A stretch of DNA of 64,000 bases from NCBI RefSeq assembly GCF_023218075.1, contig NZ_JALPTB010000015.1, positions 40,803-104,802 on the forward strand, read 5' to 3'. Shown here in pieces: positions 27,068-35,374 of the stretch. Made by a program: the position numbers and the translations under genes. The notes below the pieces were generated by a model. The model was given only the letters and a program-made list of their open reading frames with translations, had not been told where the DNA came from and made no database searches. Every line of letters starts with the position of its first letter. Position 1 is the first letter of the stretch. The stretch comes from Rhodococcus sp. HM1 (GTDB taxonomy: Bacteria > Actinomycetota > Actinomycetes > Mycobacteriales > Mycobacteriaceae).

Positions 27068-27847
27068 CTATTGGGCGGTGTAGCCACCATCCACGGCGAT
27101 TTCCGTCCCGGTCACATACCGCGCGTCGTCCGAGGCGAGGTACAGCGCAGCCTGGGCGATGTCGTTCGGTTCACCGAGCCGCCCCATCGGGATGCCGTCG
27201 AGGAGAACCTGAAACGCCTGCGGATTCTTCTCTTGCACCGGGCCGACAATATCCGAGTGGACAATTCCGGGGCAGATGGCGTTGCAGCGAATCCCGTCCT
27301 GCGCCGTTTCGAGCGCGACGACTTTCGTCAGCGTCCGGATACCGCCCTTACTCGCCCCGTAAGGCGAGCTGTAACGCATCCCGACGATCCCGCTGATCGA
27401 CGCGATGTTCACGATCGCGCCACCGCGGCCGCTGCGTTTCATCTCGCGCACAGCGTACTTGCAACCGAGCCATGTACCACTGAGGTTCGTGTCGACGACC
27501 GAGCGGTAGGTGTCGTAACTCATCTCGTCGATAGGGTCACGGCGAGTGATGCCAGCATTGTTGACGAGGATATCGACCGAACCGAATCTCGCCCGAGCTG
27601 CATCGAACGTGGCGATCCAGTCGGATTCTTCCTGCACATTCTGCTGCATCACCTCCACCTGGGAGCCGGCGGGGAAATCCTCGAGCCGGTCCTTCACGGC
27701 GGGTGAGATGTCGGTAAGCACGACCGCCGCGCCTTCCTGCGCGAACAGTCTTGCGGTGGCGAAACCCAACCCGGCTGCAGAGGCGCCACCCGTAACGATT
27801 GCGACCTTGCCGGTGAGCCGACCGTTCTGCGATGTCTGCTCAGCCAC
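27068..27847 (-). CDS. Short-chain dehydrogenase/reductase
   Basis: 259 residues. GTG at 27847, with GGAGG eight bases upstream, overlaps the end of the preceding hydrolase gene by 8 bases and is preferred to longer starts that run antisense through that gene. Motifs are TGGASAAGLGFATARLF, acidic VVLTDISP, NNAGITR, Ser in NIASISG, Tyr/Lys in YGASKGGIRTL, and YVTGTEIAVDGGYTAQ. The glycine motif has an extra residue (GGASAAGLG), as in some 3-oxoacyl and alcohol dehydrogenases. Probably NAD(H)-dependent and co-translated with the metallo-hydrolase. Confidence 0.87.
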   Translation of the reverse strand: MAEQTSQNGRLTGKVAIVTGGASAAGLGFATARLFAQEGAAVVLTDISPAVKDRLEDFPAGSQVEVMQQNVQEESDWIATFDAARARFGSVDILVNNAGITRRDPIDEMSYDTYRSVVDTNLSGTWLGCKYAVREMKRSGRGGAIVNIASISGIVGMRYSSPYGASKGGIRTLTKVVALETAQDGIRCNAICPGIVHSDIVGPVQEKNPQAFQVLLDGIPMGRLGEPNDIAQAALYLASDDARYVTGTEIAVDGGYTAQ

Positions 27848-28733
27848 GGATGTCCTCCCATACGCGCTTGTTGCCATCACGTACCACGTGTCCCCAGCGC
27901 AGTCCTGGGAAGTGCCCTCCGGCAGCGGGAATCTTCTCGTCCCACATACGTTTGCGGAATCGCTCCACAGCCGCGTGGGCGCGATCGTGGTCGGTGTGGC
28001 TGATGAAGTTCCACTGCCCGCGATCGTTGTCGTCGACCAACTCGGGCTGCGCATGCACGAGATCGCCGAGCAGCAGGCCGCGCTCCCCGTGGGAGCGGAG
28101 TTCGAGCACGACCTGTCCCGGGGTGTGCCCGCTACCGTCGAGGGCTACGACGCCAGGTAGCAACTCCAGTTCTTCGTCAGCCTGAAAAAACTTGGTCTGG
28201 TCGGCAATCGGTCTCAGTCGGACGGCGGGGGCATCGTTCTCCGGGTGGCAGAAGTTGGCCGAGAGCTCGAGCCGCTCCATGCTCTTGTCGACCTCCTCGT
28301 CGGTGAAACCGAAGTCCGGAGCCAGGAACCAGTTCCAGTCGCGTTGATCGATGTGGTAAGTCGCGTTCGGGAAGTACGGTTTCCCGTCCACACTGGCCCA
28401 GCCGATGTGGTCGAAGTGAAGGTGCGTGAAGATCACGTCGGTCACGTCGGATCGATCGAGGCCGGTCGCGGCAAGTGAGGACCGGAAGCCGCCTCCGGCG
28501 AACGGCCACTTGGGCTGCGGGCCCGCACCGCCGTCGACGACGATGATCCGATCACCCGCCCGCACCAGGTAGCCGCCGAGCGTGTTGAGGTGCTGGCACT
28601 GATGGAATACCGGCTCGAGCAGGTTGCTGTACGGATCCCAATCGGAATCTTTCAGATTGGGATAGAAGGCGTTGCCAGGTACTACCGCCTCACCGTCGAT
28701 CAACGGCGTGATCTCGATGTCACCGATTTTCAT
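27840..28733 (-). CDS. Metallo-beta-lactamase-fold hydrolase, lactonase-like
   Basis: 297 residues. The metal site THLHFDHIGW gives the HxHxDH motif, and more ligands are in DGSGHTPGQV and LGDLVHAQPE. The N-terminal GGYLVRAGDRIIVVDGGAG is the usual first strand pair. Many enzymes of this shape are lactonases, and the gene sits between a Baeyer-Villiger type monooxygenase and an SDR, so opening a lactone is a fair guess. Generic hydrolase function is all that the sequence proves. It lies 49 bases downstream of the monooxygenase. Confidence 0.82.
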   Translation of the reverse strand: MKIGDIEITPLIDGEAVVPGNAFYPNLKDSDWDPYSNLLEPVFHQCQHLNTLGGYLVRAGDRIIVVDGGAGPQPKWPFAGGGFRSSLAATGLDRSDVTDVIFTHLHFDHIGWASVDGKPYFPNATYHIDQRDWNWFLAPDFGFTDEEVDKSMERLELSANFCHPENDAPAVRLRPIADQTKFFQADEELELLPGVVALDGSGHTPGQVVLELRSHGERGLLLGDLVHAQPELVDDNDRGQWNFISHTDHDRAHAAVERFRKRMWDEKIPAAGGHFPGLRWGHVVRDGNKRVWEDIRG

Positions 28734-28782
28734 GATATGTCCTTGATCGTCGGGTTGCTGTCAGGTGCTGCGCGGTGGGCGG

Positions 28783-30465
28783 TTACGTCACGTCCGCGCC
28801 GGCCTTCACGTCCGCGGCCGGGGTGAGCTGTGCGTGGGAAGTAGCCGAATACCGGTAGTGCTTGAAGCCTTCCGCTGCTTCCGCCTTCACCGATGCTGCC
28901 CAGTTCGGGAAGCCGCCGAAGTTCATTGCGACGCCGAGAGTCTTGCCTTCCACGTTCGTTCCGAGCCACCATGCGCGCAGTTTGGCGCCGGCGGGGAAGA
29001 TGGTGGCGTTGTAGAACGCGTGGAGCAGGTTGTTGTATTCCTCTACGGCCTCGGATGCAACCTCGACGCGAGTCTGGTTCTTGTCTCGAAGTTGCGAGAT
29101 GGCTTCCCCGATGGTCTCTGCGGCGGGTTCGATCATTGCCGGTGCGTTTGCGAACGGGATCTGCGGTCCGGCGATCATGAAGAAGTTCGGGAATTCGTCC
29201 ACTGCCATCGCCAGGTGCGTACGGGGACCGTCCTGCCACTTCTCGGCGAGGCTGCGTCCGCCCCGGCCGCGGATGTCGATGCGAGTCAGCGCACCGGTCA
29301 GGGCGTCGAATCCGGTCGCGAAGATGATGATGTCGAATTCCAACTCGGTGCCGTCTGCCAGCCGGATTCCGGTCTCGGTGACGTCGTCGATCGCGTTGGA
29401 GCTGACATCGACGAGATCGACGTTGTCGCGGTTGAATATCTCGTAGTAGAAGTTCCCCAGCGGGGGACGCTTTGCTCCGAACGGGTGGTCCGATTTCGGG
29501 CAGAGCAACTCCGCCGTGGCGGGGTCCTTCACGATCGTGCGAATCTTGTTGCGGATGAAGTCCGACACTGCCCCGTTCGACTCGGGGTCGACGAACACGT
29601 CGTCGAAGGTCTCCAGGAAGAAGCGGAAGCCGCCCTCCTCCCATGCTGCTTCCAAGAGCCGCTGCCGCTGTTCTGGAGTCACGTCACCAATGACTCGGTT
29701 GGCCGGGTTCATGGCCATGCCCATCGCCTGTCGGCTCACCTGTTCCCAGATCTCGTCGTAGCGGGATTTGATGGATTGCCGCTGTAGGTCGTCCAGCACG
29801 TAGTTGCGCGCCGGCAGTACATAGTTCGCCGTTCGCTGGAAGATGGTGAGGCGCTCGGCCACTGTTGCCACGAGGGGGGCCACCTGGATCCCACTGGCGC
29901 CGGTCCCGATTACGGCGACACGCTTACCGGCGAAGTCCACAGGTTCGTGCGGCCATCGCGCGGTCAGGTACCACTCGCCCTGGAAGTCGGCCAGCCCCGG
30001 GTAGGGCGGCTCCTGCGGAGCGGAGAGCGGTCCGGTGGCGCTGACGACTGTGCGGCAGACGATGCGCTGACCCGATTCGGTGGTCACCGTCCACAGGTCG
30101 CGGCCTTCGTCGAAGACGGCCGCTTCTACACGAGTGTTCAGTTCGATTTCGCGGTGCATGTCGAATCGCTCGACCACGTGCTTCAGGTAGGCCTGGACCT
30201 GCGGCTGGCTGGGGTACCGTTCCGGCCAGTCCCAGTCGTCCTGCAGATCTTTGTCGAAGCCGAAGCAGTAGACCCAGCTTTCGCTGTCGGTACGTGCGCC
30301 GGGGTAGCGGTTCCAGTGCCAGGCTCCACCGACGTCGTTACCTACTTCCAGCACCCGTGCCGAGAGGCCGCGGCGGCGGGCTTCGTGCAGCATCCGGATA
30401 CCGCCGAATCCCGCGCCGATGATCAGTACGTCCAGTTCTGGTTCGTGCATCATTTTCTCACTCAT
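28783..30465 (-). CDS. Baeyer-Villiger type flavin monooxygenase, second copy, atypical fingerprint
   Basis: 560 residues. FAD site GAGFGGIRML (17-26); second BVMO signature VGGAWHWNRYPGARTD (45-60); NADPH site GTGASGIQ near 187; ATGFD in the C-terminal half. The fingerprint FxGxxxHxxxW is FQGEWYLTARW (161-171): Leu replaces His, as Met does in the copy at 10397. The two proteins share the same architecture and many motif details (DSESWVY, NYVLPARNYVL, FIRNKIRTIV), so they form a subfamily of their own. It heads a minus-strand operon with the metallo-hydrolase and two SDRs, and is expected to oxidise a cyclic or branched ketone. Confidence 0.85.
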   Translation of the reverse strand: MSEKMMHEPELDVLIIGAGFGGIRMLHEARRRGLSARVLEVGNDVGGAWHWNRYPGARTDSESWVYCFGFDKDLQDDWDWPERYPSQPQVQAYLKHVVERFDMHREIELNTRVEAAVFDEGRDLWTVTTESGQRIVCRTVVSATGPLSAPQEPPYPGLADFQGEWYLTARWPHEPVDFAGKRVAVIGTGASGIQVAPLVATVAERLTIFQRTANYVLPARNYVLDDLQRQSIKSRYDEIWEQVSRQAMGMAMNPANRVIGDVTPEQRQRLLEAAWEEGGFRFFLETFDDVFVDPESNGAVSDFIRNKIRTIVKDPATAELLCPKSDHPFGAKRPPLGNFYYEIFNRDNVDLVDVSSNAIDDVTETGIRLADGTELEFDIIIFATGFDALTGALTRIDIRGRGGRSLAEKWQDGPRTHLAMAVDEFPNFFMIAGPQIPFANAPAMIEPAAETIGEAISQLRDKNQTRVEVASEAVEEYNNLLHAFYNATIFPAGAKLRAWWLGTNVEGKTLGVAMNFGGFPNWAASVKAEAAEGFKHYRYSATSHAQLTPAADVKAGADVT

Positions 30466-30538
30466 CCAATCGTCAAAGTGTCAGGTTGTGGAGAGGCTCC
30501 TGCGACGAGGCAGGTTGACGTCGAGTCGTGCGTGCTGG

Positions 30539-30850
30539 TCATCGACGCGAGGAGGACATGCTGGGGCGTGGTGATGTGCCGGCGGGTTGTTTGGCCCGGT
30601 CGGTGCGGGAGTGCCGCCGCCGAGCGTGGGTGAGGACAGGTCGGGCCAGTTTGAGCGAGCTGAATTCGCTCAGCCGTCGTCTCGAACCGGGGTCTAGGTG
30701 TGGGGTGCAGGTCGTGTCCATCAACTGCGACAAGCGGCGGTAGAACTCATCGGGCATCAACCCGAACTCGGGGAGGATGTGTTCATCTCCGCCTCCGTAG
30801 GGAAGCCACTTCAATGCGAACCTCACCATGAGATCTTCATCGTGTGTCAC
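30539..30850 (-). CDS. Small DUF3263-like protein
   Basis: 103 residues from GTG 30850 with AAGGAAG upstream. The N-terminal half (DEDLMVRFALKWLPYGG, ILPEFGLMPDEFYRRLSQLM) resembles the actinobacterial DUF3263 family, a short helical domain with a helix-turn-helix look. The second half is basic and rich in Arg, Ser and Pro and probably disordered. Role unknown; DNA binding is possible. It lies between the monooxygenase start and the SDR at 30962, on the same strand. Confidence 0.6.
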   Translation of the reverse strand: MTHDEDLMVRFALKWLPYGGGDEHILPEFGLMPDEFYRRLSQLMDTTCTPHLDPGSRRRLSEFSSLKLARPVLTHARRRHSRTDRAKQPAGTSPRPSMSSSRR

Positions 30851-30961
30851 TGTTTCACTTCCTTGGTCCTTCTCGAGTTGCTTCAGTGGCTGCGTACATT
30901 TGAACCGGGTCACGTGAATTTCTACGATGCTGTGTGGCACTGTGTTTCGGCACGATGAGTG

Positions 30962-31717
30962 TCATCCCATGAAGAAGCCGCCGTTGACGTCCACCACTGC
31001 ACCGGTCATGTAGGCAGCGCCGGGGGAGGCGAGAAAGGCGGCAATTCCGGCCACATCCTGTGCTGTCCCGAGCCGACCGAGTGGGCAATAGCTACCGTCG
31101 TATCCCTTGCCCGCGATCATGTCGGTGTCGATCGCCCCCGGAGCAACGGCGTTGGCGACGATGTCGTGGGTGGCTTCGGTTCGTGCGAGCCATTTGACGG
31201 CGGCGTGCAGAGCGCCCTTGCTGGCCACATAGTGTGGCCCCGAGGCGACGCCCCCGACTTTGCCGGCTGCGGAACCGACGCACACAATGTTGCCGCCGTT
31301 TTTGCGCAACAAGGGCAGCGCTGCGGCCACTGTCCACAATGATCCCTTGAGGTTGATCCCCATTACCCGGTCGAACTCGTCGACGTCGATGTCTCCGAGT
31401 TCGGCGGGCTCGCCGTATACCCCCGCAGAGGTCACCAGGATGTCCAGGCGGTCCAAGTCGTCGAAGGCACGGGCGACGGACGCTCGGTCGGTGACATCGA
31501 GGACCCCATAGGTCACTTCGCCGCCGGCGTCCCGGATCGACTCGGCTGTCTCCCCGCATTCCGCCAGGTCGAACAGCGAAAGGTCTGCGCCCGCAGCCGA
31601 GAGTTCCCGGGCGATCGCGGCACCGATACCCCGTGCCGCTCCGGTAACTACCGCGCGTTTGCCCGCGAGCAGTGTCGGGTTCAGAAGGCCTGACGCAAGG
31701 GTCGGTCGAACCGGCAT
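30962..31717 (-). CDS. Short-chain dehydrogenase/reductase
   Basis: 251 residues; TGGAGG precedes the ATG. TGAARGIGAAIAREL, LSLFDLAE (acidic, NAD-type), SAGVYGE instead of NNAG, Ser in CVGSAAG, Tyr/Lys in YVASKGALHAAV, and YMTGAVVDVNGGFFMG. The NNAG Asn pair is replaced by TSAG, a mild departure. It is the first gene of the minus-strand group and diverges from the CoA ligase at 32327. Both promoters carry the TTAGTGA-type palindrome, so the two are probably co-regulated. Confidence 0.87.
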   Translation of the reverse strand: MPVRPTLASGLLNPTLLAGKRAVVTGAARGIGAAIARELSAAGADLSLFDLAECGETAESIRDAGGEVTYGVLDVTDRASVARAFDDLDRLDILVTSAGVYGEPAELGDIDVDEFDRVMGINLKGSLWTVAAALPLLRKNGGNIVCVGSAAGKVGGVASGPHYVASKGALHAAVKWLARTEATHDIVANAVAPGAIDTDMIAGKGYDGSYCPLGRLGTAQDVAGIAAFLASPGAAYMTGAVVDVNGGFFMG

Positions 31718-31894
31718 TTGATCCTCCAGTGAAGTGTGGGGATTGCTGAGAAGAGGGGAATCGGTCTTCGGTGCCTACGCCTACAACGCCTGTCTGTCGG
31801 TGAGAGGTCGACTGCGGCCGATCGAGGAAGGCGCGATTTTGCTGTAGTCCCGCCATGGGTGTCTCAACCGCTCGTGGAGCGGCGGCTCCGTCGT

Positions 31895-31916
31895 TTAGTG
31901 ATTTGAGGTTTACTAA
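31895..31916. promoter_or_regulatory. Operator-like palindrome, SDR side
   Basis: TTAGTGA-N8-TTACTAA, differing at one arm base from the perfect copy at 32236. It is 178 bases upstream of the minus-strand SDR. The 609-base divergent region 31718-32326 has no gene, only these two sites. Confidence 0.6.
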
Positions 31917-32235
31917 AACCAGAGTAGGTCGCTGCGGGGCGAAAAATCAAGAGTCGATTTCGGCGGGGATAGCTTCGTGCGGGCGATCCCCAGGGGCGTG
32001 CGGGGAGGTGTCGCAAAGTCGGACACCCAACTGGCCGGTTGTGGGTGCATGATGAGTCTATGGCTTGGTTTACCTGCTGTTATTGCTGATCCTTCTCTGG
32101 TGGTCCGGCCGGTCTCCGCTGGTCTCGGACAGGGATGCGCCGGGGGCGGGCCCCTCGCTTCAGGGGTAGATCCGGACGTTGCAGATACGACTACAGACAC
32201 TCCTGACAGTAATTGAGGATTGCCATGAAACCCTC

Positions 32236-32257
32236 TTAGTGATTTATTAGTCACTAA
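32236..32257. promoter_or_regulatory. Operator-like palindrome, CoA-ligase side
   Basis: TTAGTGA (32236-32242) and TCACTAA (32251-32257) are perfect 7-bp arms around TTTATTAG. It lies 69 bases upstream of the CoA ligase start, the usual place for a TetR-type operator. The same arrangement occurs at 31895 and, weaker, at 23341 near the TetR gene. Confidence 0.65.
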
Positions 32258-32326
32258 CGGTGCCCCTCGATCCGACAACAAGTCGGCTCTGGGTGCGAAA
32301 TCGCGAAGCAGCTTTTTGAGGAGTCG

Positions 32327-33937
32327 ATGATGAACCTGGGTTGGTGGCTGGAACGTTCCACATGGGAGTACGCAGACAAGACGGCGGTCGTCGACGCGGA
32401 CGGCACAAGCGTGACGTACCGCGAGCTCCGCGCTGAGTCAAATCGGATCGGCAATGTCCTCGCCGGCTTCGGCATCGGCGTCGACGACGTGGTTGTGACG
32501 GCGATGCCGGACAATCACACTCACGTCGCAACGTTCTACGCCACGATCAAACTCGGGGGAGCGTTCAGCGGCCTGAACTACAAGGCAAACGACCAGAAGC
32601 TGATCGACGATGTGGCGCGCAGTCAGGCACGCATTGCTGTGGTGTCGCTCGAGTACGTGCGCCTCGCGGATCTTCTCGCCGCGCAGCCGAGCATCGAAAC
32701 GGTGATTGTGACCGAACCCGGCAACCATGGATATCCGGTGTTGTCCGCTCTCACTGCCGACGCATCCGATGAGCTGCGAATCGTGGACCGAGCAGCCAAG
32801 GACATCGCCGCCATCAATTTCACTTCCGGGACTTCCGGAACTTCCAAGGGCGTCATCTTCACCCACGGCACCCTGGGGAACTCCGCCTGGGGAGCTGTCT
32901 TCCTGGGCGGCATCACGAGCGAGACTCGCAATGTGTCGCTCGTCGGGATGTACCACAGCGGTGGCATCCACGATTCGATCCGGATGATCATGGCGGGCGG
33001 AACCATCCTGTGGAGCGGCGGATGGGACGTCGACAGGGTCGTGGAGATCTTCGAGAAGCGCTCCCCGAATTGGATGTACTGGATCATTCCGACCATGATG
33101 CGGGATCTCATGCGTCATCCGCGGTGGGACTCGCTCGACTTGACCGGCTTGCGCACCTATGTTGCCGGCGAGCCGGTTCCGGACGATGTGCGCGACGCAC
33201 TGCTCTCCAAGGGCGCCCAGGTCGGGAATATGTACGGGTGTACCGAAGCCATGCCGGTCTGCATCCTCGGCCCATCGTTGTACTACGGGGAAGAGTCCGA
33301 AGTCCCGGTCGGTTCATCGGGCCATCCGATCCGCGGATTCTCCGAGGTAGTCCTCAAGGACCCCGAATCGGGCGCGACCTTGACCGGCAACGACGTCGAG
33401 GGCGAGGTGTGCATCAAGGGCGATGTCGTCACGCCGGGTTACTACCGCGATCCGGAACGTACCGCCGAGGCCTTCGACAGCGAAGGGTATCTCCACACAC
33501 GCGACCGCGCGTACCGGAGCGCGGACGGCTGGTACTACGTACGGGGTCGAATCGACGACATCATCAATCCGGGTGGCGAAAAACTCTCGCTGCTCGAAGT
33601 CGACGCCGCACTGCTCGAGCACCCGGACGTAATCGATGCAGGCTGCATCGGAGTTGCGCACGAACGCTTCGGCGAAGTTCCCGCGGCGTTTGTGCAGATG
33701 AGGCCCGGTATCACCGAGGAAGAAGCCAAAGTTGTCCTCGACGCCCACATGATCAGCACGCTCGAACGCTGGAAGCGCCCGCGCCTGTACGTCCTCGTCG
33801 ACGAAATTCCGCGTACGGCCAAACGCAGCAAGATGCACGGAGCGATGCGTGAACGGGTCCGGGGAATCACCCTCCGCGATGCGGACGGAGTTGTGGGCCT
33901 GGCGGCATTGCACTCGACTCAGGACGCAATCGCATGA
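32327..33937 (+). CDS. Acyl-CoA ligase (AMP-forming)
   Basis: 536 residues, tandem ATG start behind GAGGAG. The P-loop is NFTSGTSGTSKGVIF, the A5 motif is MYGCTEAM, the hinge GRIDDIINPGGEKLSL, and IPRTAKRSKMHG carries the C-terminal Lys. The usual TGD is TRD (LHTRDRAYR), a departure in the ATP-binding segment that may alter activity. It begins the + strand operon with the flavoprotein, a small protein and the HyuA/HyuB pair. It activates an acid intermediate; the third such ligase in the window. Confidence 0.86.
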   Translation: MMNLGWWLERSTWEYADKTAVVDADGTSVTYRELRAESNRIGNVLAGFGIGVDDVVVTAMPDNHTHVATFYATIKLGGAFSGLNYKANDQKLIDDVARSQARIAVVSLEYVRLADLLAAQPSIETVIVTEPGNHGYPVLSALTADASDELRIVDRAAKDIAAINFTSGTSGTSKGVIFTHGTLGNSAWGAVFLGGITSETRNVSLVGMYHSGGIHDSIRMIMAGGTILWSGGWDVDRVVEIFEKRSPNWMYWIIPTMMRDLMRHPRWDSLDLTGLRTYVAGEPVPDDVRDALLSKGAQVGNMYGCTEAMPVCILGPSLYYGEESEVPVGSSGHPIRGFSEVVLKDPESGATLTGNDVEGEVCIKGDVVTPGYYRDPERTAEAFDSEGYLHTRDRAYRSADGWYYVRGRIDDIINPGGEKLSLLEVDAALLEHPDVIDAGCIGVAHERFGEVPAAFVQMRPGITEEEAKVVLDAHMISTLERWKRPRLYVLVDEIPRTAKRSKMHGAMRERVRGITLRDADGVVGLAALHSTQDAIA

Positions 33938-34974
33938 GTAAGGTGAATTTCAAGAGCCGATTCGCCGACTTGACCGGAGTCATCTATCCCGTGGTGCAGG
34001 AGGGCTTGGGGCCCTACAAGTCCGTCGCGCTCGCCGCAGCGGTCTCCAATGCCGGCGGCCTCGGATGCGTGTGTATTCCGGCGCTTACCTTGGGCACCGA
34101 CGAAGGCGCCAAGGTGCTGCGGGGTTACATCGAAGAGGCCTCTGGACTGACGGATCGCCCGTTCTCCGTAAATGTTCCCGTCGGAACCGCCGAGAACGGA
34201 GAGGTACTGCCCTTCAGCGCGGCCTACGTGGGTGCGGTGCTCGATGCTGTCAGAGATTCCGAGATCAGGAAGCGGTTGAGAGTGATCACCACCTCCGCGG
34301 GTGCGCCTCGGGTCGTGCGTGATGCGATCGCGGAGAGCGGCCTGATCCACATGCACAAAGTCGGTAGCACGCGCCAGGCCGTCAAAGCCCAGGAGGACGG
34401 TGTGGACATCGTCATCGCCTCCGGCTTCGAAGCGGGGGGACACACCCACTCACGCCCGGTCCATACCTTCGTGCTCGGACCCAATGTCGTTGATGCCGTG
34501 GATATTCCGGTTCTGATTGCCGGCGGGATCCGTGACGGTGCCACCATGGCTGCTGCTCTCGCGCTCGGTGCGGACGGCGTGGCCCTGGGGACACGATTCG
34601 TCGCAAGTTATGAGAACACCGACTGGCACCCCGAATATGCTCGGCGGGTGATCGCCATGCGTGAAGGTGACGATTCGACGGTGCAGGCGATCTACGGTCC
34701 ATCCCGGATGCTCAGCAATCGAGGTTCGCAGGAGCTCGAGGCGATCAACGCCGCGGGAGAACTCGATCATGACCAGCTGACCAAATGGAAGGACGATCGC
34801 CTGCTCGCTGCTCAACGTGATGGTGACCTCGATGGCGGCATTGTTCCGATGGGTCAGGTGGCGAGCGGCATCAAGGAAATGATCCACGTTGCCGAGTTCA
34901 TTCCCGGGATGGTGGCGGACGCTGCTGCTGTGCTCGAAGGCTTGCGAAGCAGGCTCACGAGCGTCGACGAGTAA
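33934..34974 (+). CDS. Nitronate-monooxygenase/2-nitropropane-dioxygenase-like FMN protein
   Basis: 346 residues; ATGA overlap with the ligase. TIM-barrel FMN protein of the NPD family: VVQEGLGPYKSVALAAAV, NAGGLGCV, the ASGFEAGGHTH segment with the conserved His region, and the phosphate loop IAGGIRDGATMAAALALGADG. Several family members in CoA operons are thought to be enoyl reductases or dehydrogenases rather than nitronate oxidases. Tight coupling to a CoA ligase favours a CoA-ester or ketone substrate, but this is inference. Confidence 0.83.
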   Translation: MSKVNFKSRFADLTGVIYPVVQEGLGPYKSVALAAAVSNAGGLGCVCIPALTLGTDEGAKVLRGYIEEASGLTDRPFSVNVPVGTAENGEVLPFSAAYVGAVLDAVRDSEIRKRLRVITTSAGAPRVVRDAIAESGLIHMHKVGSTRQAVKAQEDGVDIVIASGFEAGGHTHSRPVHTFVLGPNVVDAVDIPVLIAGGIRDGATMAAALALGADGVALGTRFVASYENTDWHPEYARRVIAMREGDDSTVQAIYGPSRMLSNRGSQELEAINAAGELDHDQLTKWKDDRLLAAQRDGDLDGGIVPMGQVASGIKEMIHVAEFIPGMVADAAAVLEGLRSRLTSVDE

Positions 34975-35024
34975 AGACGAACCGGAAGTTGTTGTCATTC
35001 CCTACCTGATCGACTGGAGACAAA

Positions 35025-35273
35025 ATGCCTTCTGAAAGTGAACTGACTGTACTGCGAGAACAGGTCACCGCAGAGGAGTTGGCGGAGCTCGGTACCGAGC
35101 TCGATCGTGACTTCCCTGGTGCCACCGTCGACGAATTTCGGCGCTACCCCGTGCTGTCCGAGGGCGGTTGGTACATGGTCGTCAAACATCAGCCTTCCTT
35201 GACCTCGGTAAGCCGCGAACCGTGGAGGCCGCTCGGCCCCGTGTCGCTCACCTCGGAGGGGCTCGTCGTCTGA
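35025..35273 (+). CDS. 82-residue protein of unknown function
   Basis: ATG at 35025 with GGAG upstream, 50 bases after the flavoprotein and 100 bases before HyuA. The protein is acidic at the N-terminus (ELTVLREQVTAEELAEL, helical) and ends in a beta-type region with RRYPVLSEGGWYMVV. No cysteines or signal. Its place suggests a small subunit or accessory factor for the HyuA/HyuB enzyme, as acetone and acetophenone carboxylases have small subunits, but no sequence similarity to them is evident. I do not recognise the family. Confidence 0.65.
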   Translation: MPSESELTVLREQVTAEELAELGTELDRDFPGATVDEFRRYPVLSEGGWYMVVKHQPSLTSVSREPWRPLGPVSLTSEGLVV

Positions 35274-35374
35274 CCGATTTCCTAGTCGGGTGAGCAGCAC
35301 GACCCGTCGAATGATTCACGCGGACTCGAACCGAGTCGCACGGAAGTACGCTTCACGAGCGAGAAAGGAAAGAC

